Source: Glycine soja | Taxonomy: Eukaryota > Streptophyta > Magnoliopsida > Fabales > Fabaceae | DNA: 64,000 nt | Assembly: GCF_004193775.1 (NCBI RefSeq) | Contig: NC_041003.1 | Span: forward strand, 30,990,263-31,054,262 | Direction of reading: 5' to 3' | Part shown: positions 57,207-64,000 of the stretch, one piece after another | How the letters are laid out: each line of letters starts with the position of its first letter | How positions within the stretch are numbered: the stretch's first letter is position 1 | Program-made: the position numbers and the translations under genes | The notes under the pieces: model-generated | What the model saw: only the letters and a program-made list of their open reading frames with translations | Databases searched by the model: none | What the model was told of the DNA's origin: nothing

Positions 57207-57610
57207 CACTACAAAAAAACATGATTTAGCGACCGACAAATTTGGTCGCTAAATCCCTAAATTCGGTCGCTAAAACTCTTAACCACCGAAATAGCGACCG
57301 AATCATGTACGTTGCAAAAACCCAAGTCGCTAAACTCTCAGTGACCGAATTTCAATTCGATTGCTATTTCGCCACCGAAATACTGGGTCGCAAGCATACA
57401 TAATTCGGTCGCTAGATATTTGGTTGCTATTTTGCTTGGGACCAAATCAGCAACCAAAAATTGGGGTAGCTAATTCGTTCGCTAACAAAAAATTAAATTT
57501 TAATTATAAAATAAATTAAAATAAAGGTCGGTCGCTAATTCGGTGGCTACTAAATAATGTTTTAAAAAATAATAATAATTTCGGTTGCTAATTCGGTCGC
57601 TAATTTTACA
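57207..57610. mobile_element. CACTA-type terminus with subterminal GGTCGCTA repeats
   Basis: CACTACAAAAAAACATG starts exactly where the sirevirus LTR breaks. It is followed by many copies of GGTCGCTAA and its complement TTAGCGACC in both orientations up to about 57600, the typical subterminal array for transposase binding. No matching right end (TTTTTTTGTAGTG) was seen before 64000, so the element either extends beyond the window or is truncated. Confidence 0.75.
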
Positions 57611-58083
57611 TTTTGAAATGTATTTTAAATATTTTTGGTCAAGTTTAATAATTAATTTTTAAATTTAAAATAAATTAGAAAACAACTCAATTATTCAAAG
57701 GAAATATGACATTTTTATTTTTTCATTTATTAGATTTTAACCTATTTAATAATAAATTTTTAATTAAACTATATAATCAAACTTATACATAAAAGTAAAC
57801 ATTCATAATCTGTAAATACATCTAATAAAAAAGTACAAATTCAAAGTTTAATAAAATGCAATGTGAAAGTTTAATATAGTTCAAATTTATAACTAACATG
57901 ACATAATCAAACAAAAACAATAGTCAAGAGTCAATGATCAACTTGAGCATCGCCAACATGGTGCTCGGTTCCATCCACATCTCCTAACTACGCAATCATG
58001 ATTCTCTATCAGTCGCAACATCTTTTCCTCAAGTGTCCTCTCCTTGTTTGTCCTTGCCAAAAGTTCAAAATATGATAAGTACA
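57611..58083 (-). other. Possible CACTA interior
   Basis: AT-rich, then 57930-58080. On the - strand the latter can be read LARTNKERTLEEKMLRLIE, an acidic/basic helical segment like the C-terminal coiled region of CACTA-linked proteins. This is too short to assign firmly. Confidence 0.3.
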
Positions 58084-58329
58084 TATAATCTATATACTAT
58101 CTATAAAGGAGATACCCCTGGAAAAGCCTAAAATGCCCTTACCTAAGGTTGTGACAGCTGTCCATTTCCTCGATTTTTTTGGTCATTTTGCCCCTTTTAT
58201 TTTTTTTCACCTTTTTTTCTGCTGCCCCCGCCACGTGTTGCGTTGCATGTGCAGTTTCGAACATATGTCACTCCCTGATTGGCGGATTTCAACTCTCCAT
58301 TTAATTTCACTTAATAATCAGAACTCTCC

Positions 58330-58450
58330 TCTCTCTTCCTGAATCTTCTCTATGTTACTCTCCTTTCCTCAATCTTCTCTTTCTCTTCCTTAATCTTCTC
58401 CACTCTCTATTCCTCAATCTTCTCTTCCTCCCTCTTTCTCTTCCTCAATC
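58330..58450. repeat. TTCCTCAATCTTCTC minisatellite
   Basis: Several imperfect units of TCTTCCT(C/G/T)AATCTTCTC in a pyrimidine-rich stretch upstream of the ascorbate peroxidase fragment. Confidence 0.75.
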
Positions 58451-58592
58451 TTCTCCTCTTTTTATTTTATCTTTTATCTTTCTATTTTTGAATCTTTTCC
58501 TTCACACCTTCTCTCTCCATTTCTCTTTCTTTTCCTTCCTTGCATGCACCTCTGCCACAAGAAAATGGATTTGTGGGTGAGTGAGAGATTAG

Positions 58593-59029
<437 letters not shown>

Positions 59030-59399
59030 GTGACGTATTTTTTGTCTTTGGTGTTTTTGCGCTTAATGCTGTGTTTAGGCGCTTAAGGTATTTCTAGCAT
59101 TCTGCTTCTTCGGATTTTTTTTTATTTTTCTGCTTCTTCAGGTTCTTTTAGATTTGTTGACGGTACAAGTTTTTTTTTTTTTGCTTGATCAGGTTCTGAC
59201 GATAATTTTTGGAGTCTCCATTCCCATTTGTTAAAGGGCCAAGATGGTTTTCCATTTGCATTGAAGGTGTAGGGAAATGATTTGTTGACAGTACGAGTTT
59301 TTTTTCTTTCCCTGTTGTTCTCATGCATGTTTTATTTTTGTTCTCATGCATGTTAACTTTTCATTTTTCCATGTTTTTGGTCCCTTTGTTGTTGTCCAT

Positions 59400-60114
59400 C
59401 TCATGAATGTGTTCAAATTTTACTTTTTTTTTCCTTTTTCATTTATGAGTTTAAATTTCCACTACATATAGTAGGTTAATGCCACTAAATTTTGATTATA
59501 AAATGTGTGTATGAGTATTTTGTTAATTAACTGTTAAGGTATAATCGCATATGAATCTTATTGTAGTTCTTTCAAATAAGGACATGCATGTCATCTAACT
59601 ATAATTCGCGTTTAGAATATAAAAGTAAAAATAATGATTTGAATTAGTTTTGAAATCTAATTTAAAACCTCATTTAATATAAATGAACTTAAAATGCATA
59701 TATAGGGGTGTATAATGGTTAGAGGGTTATTTTTATGAGTGAAGAATAAATCTGAACATGGATTAAAAGTTTAACTTTATGATGAAAATGGTAGATTGAA
59801 AGAGAGGTAAGATGTTAAGTTAATTAAATCATTCACTTGATATTAAAAACATGATAAGATGATATACCAATAGTATTTATTTTATGATTTTAAAGTATAA
59901 AAAAATATAAAATCTAAGGGTCTATTTATAGTGATTGTGTGAGTTATGATTTTCAAATGTAATTTTTAAAATAAAATTTGTTTGGTAAAAATGAAGATAA
60001 AATGATTATTAGTTTATTTTCAAAACACTTTTATATTCATTTCTAAAATTAAGAAAAAATATTATTTGAATTTGATTTTTAGTTTTAAATAAACACACAC
60101 TCTTTACATTTGAC
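59400..60114. other. AT-rich sequence, no gene seen
   Basis: No recognisable coding sequence. A short near-repeat, GATTTGTTGACGGTAC and GATTTGTTGACAGTAC, lies just before it at about 59150 and 59280. Confidence 0.45.
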
Positions 60115-60370
60115 AATGACCATTTTGTTGTCACCACTACTATCACCATCATTGGCATGATTGCCGCTATCGCCACCACTACTAATGCAATTTCCATCGC
60201 TATTATCGTTGCCATTGTCCAACTCTAGCACTGGCACCGTTGTCACCGTCAACACCATGTTGTCATTGTTGCCATTGTTATTATTGTTATCGCAAACATC
60301 ACTATCAACACTATTGCTATTGTTGTCGATATTGGTATCACTACTACTATTGTTGTCACTATTATCATCA
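60115..60370. repeat. Degenerate trinucleotide-biased tract
   Basis: A run of CAC/ACT/ATT/GTT-type triplets (CACCACTACTATCACCATCA ...) with strong period three and no fixed unit. It keeps one frame open on + (60161-60391: serine/leucine/threonine-rich) and one on -. Probably an expanded and decayed microsatellite, not a gene. Confidence 0.65.
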
Positions 60371-60525
60371 CAGAAAATACTCTTAAATTAATTTTAATAT
60401 AATAGAAAAGATTTAAATGAGTTATTTTAAAATTAAAAATTAGAGAAAAATAAAACTAAATTTTAAAAACTAAAAAATGATTAGTTTTTAAAATTTTCAA
60501 AACTTATAATAAAAAACCACCCAAA

Positions 60526-60752
60526 ATTTTCATCTTTTAAAAATTAATTTATTACTTTCTCACACTTTAAGAACCAAATAAGTATTTATCCTTCTATTTA
60601 CTTTATGGGTCAGCCCTTAGGTTACGAGCCACCTAAAATTGTTTATTCATTAGTAACCTAAGGACTGACCCATAAAGCAAATAGAAGGATAAATACTTAT
60701 TTGGTTCTTAAAGTGTGAGAAAGTGATAAATTAATTTTTAAAAGATGAAAAT
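60526..60752. repeat. Near-perfect inverted repeat, 100-bp arms
   Basis: Arms 60526-60625 and 60653-60752 are complementary over 100 bases with only three mismatches seen by eye and no gaps; the loop is 27 bp (GAGCCACCTAAAATTG...). The arm contains AACCAAATAAGTATTTATCC and TTTATGGGTCAG. RNA from either strand would fold into a long hairpin. It could be a young foldback MITE or a small-RNA-generating hairpin. Confidence 0.95.
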
Positions 60753-61544
60753 ATTAAATTTAATTAATTTCTAAATGTGTAAGTAGTACGAAAGATTAAG
60801 CATGCGGATAATTAATTGACAAATTAGTCCCTAAAATTTGTAAGCTAATGTCAAATTAGTCCTAAAAAATATAATTTACTGTCAAATTTATTATTAAATA
60901 TTACAACTTAATGATAAAATGATTTTGCAAACTTAATGATTTGACACATTCAAAGATTAAATTTAAAATTTTCATATGTCAGGATATAGTTTTTCATTGT
61001 CTCGCATGATCTAAAACCAAAATGAGTATTTGGCCTAAATGGAATGTGAAAAAATTAGATGGATAAATTTGGAAAAACAAAAGTCGAAATCATTATTTAA
61101 AAACTAAAACAAAGGATACAAAAGCATATCCTTTTACCAATTTTCACCGATAGACTTTCTTGCGTGATTGATTTGCCTCTTGAAAATTGATTTCGAGTAT
61201 AAAATTAATTTATAATGTATGATCAATTTCATGTCGAACAAGAATTAATAATTGTCTGATCTGATTCAGAATTAATTTTAATTGAAACAACTTTAATGAA
61301 AATCAGGTTTTTCATACCAAATGAGAAAGAAAATAGTTTAGTTTTCACGTTTATTTGATAAATTGACGTAATTTTTAATTTTTATCACCCATTACACTTT
61401 TAGTAATACAAAACAATGGAAACTTGCTCCAAAAAAATAATGGCAGCCATTGTTTGTGATGCTCCTGATTTTATACTTAGTGCGTTGAATGTAATTGGAG
61501 AAAGTGTGATCATCACATAGTGGTTTTTCTTTCTCACCTTGTTG
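60753..61544. other. AT-rich intergenic sequence
   Basis: No gene seen. 60825-60900 has AAATTAGTCC(C/T)(T/A)AAA(A) repeats common in dispersed legume repeats. Confidence 0.5.
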
Positions 61545-62284
61545 TGTTGGATAAGCCCCAAGATTTATCTATTGGAATAGACAAATTAACGTGGGCTAAT
61601 ATTATAAGACAATTATATTAGCTATTTATCATTAGTGAATTTTATTTTAAGTGATCAAATTAAGTGAATCTGTTAGACAACCAAATCAAATGATATGGAC
61701 TTAAATGAACAGATGTTAGTGTTGGTCCATTAGGGGATAATGGAAACCCTATCAGGTTAACACACTATAAGAAGACTATGGTCCCCAATATACCAAGCCG
61801 TCACATATAGTTTCTTTTCTTCCCATCTGAGTTACGAATGTCCTATTAAGGTATAAAGAGGTTTTGGTTGAGGAAGAACCATGAAGCCACAGGTTACCTA
61901 CGGATTCAGATTCCGCTGCATTTGTCGATCAACCATTATGGATCCAGGTATTCCTAAAACTCTTCCTGATAATCTAACGTAATGTGTTATTGGTGGTTAT
62001 TGATATTTTATAAAGATCTCCTAAAATTCCAGCAAGTGGTATCAAAGCCACCATTACTGTTAGACTATTTGGAATTAATTTTTTTTTTTGCAATACACTT
62101 GTTTGTAGGAATTGGGTTGTTTTTTTGTTTCGTAAAAAAAAATGTTGCTTTGTTGTTTGCCTGATCATGGTTTTTGACGATTGACTTTTAACATCATCTG
62201 ATCGTGTATTGGTTTGTTTCACTTCCTTTTGGATAAAATTTGTGTTTCATGTTTCTTGTAATACTAACAAATTAAACGAGAAAC

Positions 62285-62287
<3 letters not shown>

Positions 62288-62348
<61 letters not shown>

Positions 62349-62352
62349 ATAT
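62288..62352. repeat. Compound (AT)n(GTAT)n microsatellite
   Basis: A pure AT run passes into about six GTAT units and back to TA. It is inside the copia leader. Confidence 0.95.
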
Positions 62353-62754
62353 GGTTTTCTAACTTGGGAGAAAATTAAAAGTTGAAAGTGAAGTGAAGTT
62401 TCGTCGGTCTCCAAGGTGTATTGCACAAACATCACAAATATAAATTATAACTAAGGAAATATTTTTTATGAATAATATTTTTTTATATATAAAATCTTTT
62501 AAAGATTTCTTTTAGGAATTTATGCATGATTTTTTTAATTCCTTTCCTAAATTCGTGATAATGTTATTTACGGATGCAATATTTACTTGGGGTATTTTAA
62601 GTATAAATCAATGATAGCATTAATTATAATTTAAGGATATGATATTTGCTTGTTGTAGTTAATGTTTTATATTTTTTTTTTGCTATCATGATTGAGTGCA
62701 AATTTAGCAGTAACAAATTTTTCTCATTTATTTGTCTGTCTAGTATTGTTTTAA

Positions 62755-63570
62755 TTAAATTGATTGACACGATATATTGCAAAAGTAATCCCTATTGTGA
62801 AAATTGATTTAATTAAAATTGCATAGATTTTGTATGAAATTATTTATGCAAATTTTGTTTGGCCCAAAGGAAGACGCAATTTGGTCAAATAATTTTGTAC
62901 TTGCGATGATAAATGTGTGACAATTATAAGGTATTTTCATGTGAATTATAGTCGGTCCAAAGAAAAACTATGATTTGACAGAATTTATTGTCAATATTTG
63001 ATCATTGCGTTGAGAGTACCAATTACAAATTAATTTCTCTATTCAAAGACTATGAATTAATGTTGCATGTGCTGGGTATCTTGTGATGGATCTGTTCTGC
63101 AAAATATTTGCATGTTTTGTTATATATATTTTTATATAACTAAATTATATGTGAACGTTATGTAATTTTAAGACCTCACATTTATTATATTAAATTGTCT
63201 TGTATTTTTTGGTTAAATTGATTGAAACAACATGTTGGCAAAGTAACCTCTGTTGCGTAAGTTGATTTGATTGAATTTACATGGATGTTGCATGAAATTA
63301 TTCATGCGAATTGTGCTCGGCCCAAAGGAAGACATAATTTGATAGAGTAATTACATGTTTGCGATGGTAAACATGTGGCAATTATAAATAGTGATTTTCC
63401 ATGTGAATAATGAAATGTTCAAAGACAATCATTATTTGACCGGAATAATAATCATGCAAGTTTTCCATGTGAGTAATGGAGTGTCCAAAGATAATCTTTG
63501 TTTGACAGGACTTATCACCAATGCTTGATCAATGCGTTAAGAGTACCACTTGTAGTTAGTCTTTTTCAAT
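62755..63570. repeat. Diverged tandem duplication, period about 455 bp
   Basis: 62755-63030 and 63212-63560 share, in order, ATTGATTGA(C/A)AC, GGCCCAAAGGAAGAC, (T)GGTCAAATAATT/TGATAGAGTAATT, TTGCGATG(A/G)TAAA, CAATTATAA and GATCA(T/A)TGCGTT(G/A)AGAGTACCA. The second unit has a further partial internal repeat (TTTTCCATGTGA(A/G)TAATG). Non-coding leader of the copia element. Confidence 0.8.
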
Positions 63571-63708
63571 CTAAATCATGTCTATACGATGCTACCTATG
63601 GAGTTATCCGCCAAGTGATAATAAAAGATTCTTCTATGTGGGCGATGACATAAAGTTATAGTTGAAGCTTTGAAAATTTTTATGTTGCTTTAAAAGACTG
63701 AATTTCAT

Positions 63709-63965
63709 TTGAATTTGGTTGAGAGATATATTGAGTTATTTATTAAACCAAATTTTATTTCTAATTTGGACAAATATAGTTATTTTTGTTCAATTAGAAA
63801 TAATAAAGTTAATCTCTCATGTGATTCAAATGTTGCAAGTTATGAGTTCTTTTATGGATATTTGAGTGTTTCTATTGCAAACATTTTTTGGGTGGTACAA
63901 AACTTAAAATTAAATGAGAATTTTGTTACTTTATAACATAAACGCTTAAGTCATATCTCTTAATA
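63709..63965 (+). pseudogene. Copia gag-pre-integrase remnant
   Basis: An open stretch with SYFCSIRNNKVNLSC and LNENFVTL is followed, after a stop, by HKRLSHIS, the 'LWHKRLGHIS' core of the copia gag-pre-integrase domain. Upstream gag is not readable. Supports the copia assignment of the element starting at 61545. Confidence 0.55.
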
Positions 63966-64000
63966 GATAATTTGGATGTTTATGTGTATAAGAAATTTTG

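Larger units (their letters stand above)
61545..64000 (+). mobile_element. Tnt1-type copia retrotransposon, 5' part, running off the window
   Basis: The LTR TGTTGGATAAGCCCC ... AAAATTCCAGCA (61545-62034, about 490 bp) is followed by PBS TGGTATCAAAGCC at 62037-62049, typical of Tnt1-like copia elements. The interior holds a TA/GTAT microsatellite (62288-62352), a diverged tandem duplication (62755-63570) and, near the right edge, a broken gag-pre-integrase-like segment. The 3' half and 3' LTR lie outside. Confidence 0.8.

Noticed and set aside
60161..60391. 76-codon ORF as a membrane or serine-rich protein
   Set aside because: Composition follows a degenerate trinucleotide tract; no homology or gene context.

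Overview
This is plant nuclear DNA. It has spliced genes with GT-AG introns, AT-rich intergenic sequence, and dense nested class I and class II transposons. Several element families point to a legume, most likely soybean (Glycine) or a close relative: a sirevirus copia element with repeated AAAGGGGGAG polypurine tracts, an Ogre/Tat-like gypsy element whose LTR begins TGTCATACCCTAATTTCG, and a Tgm-like CACTA element with CACTATTAGAAAA ends. The species is inferred by recognition and was not tested by a search.

Gene-bearing left part (1-34,730). The window opens inside a + strand gene of which only the last coding exon (1273-1404) is visible. A 16-exon leucine-rich-repeat receptor kinase of the STRUBBELIG-RECEPTOR FAMILY lies on the - strand (4764-13825). 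All exon phases join to a 733-residue protein with several atypical kinase motifs. Its 3.9-kb intron holds a gypsy LTR, a tandem duplication and a decayed plastid rps4 fragment. A 4-exon G-patch gene (GPATCH11 type, 16827-19163, +) follows, with a MITE directly upstream. About 8 kb further on is a broken partial copy of it (26690-27117), unprocessed because intron sequence came along. Between and after these lie LINE and hAT remnants, foldback elements, a copia remnant split by a CACTA element with an intact AAC target duplication (27807-31980), and the last two exons of an unrecognised gene (33780-34726).

Nested retrotransposon block (35,071-57,206). A sirevirus copia element (5' LTR 35071-36670, pol 52005-56207, 3' LTR from 56615) has lost most of gag. 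It was then invaded by a 15.1-kb Ogre/Tat-like gypsy element on the - strand (36862-52004, target duplication AGTGG) and by a solo gypsy LTR inside its integrase (52643-53793, target duplication CTTAG). The Ogre-like element keeps a degenerate gag and a second ORF but shows no reverse transcriptase. It carries several families of tandem repeats and has itself received a solo copia-type LTR (45598-46644). The sirevirus 3' LTR is cut by another CACTA-type terminus at 57207.

Right part (57,207-64,000). After the CACTA subterminal repeats comes a fragment of a cytosolic ascorbate peroxidase gene with an intron but with exons fused by deletion (58725-59029). It probably sits in a gene-capturing transposon whose left end looks Helitron-like. 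Then come a trinucleotide-biased tract, a near-perfect 100-bp-arm hairpin (60526-60752), and the 5' LTR, primer-binding site and decayed leader of another copia element that runs off the window (61545-64000).

Only two genes look complete and probably functional: the SRF-type receptor kinase and the G-patch gene. Nearly everything else is transposon-derived or a gene fragment.
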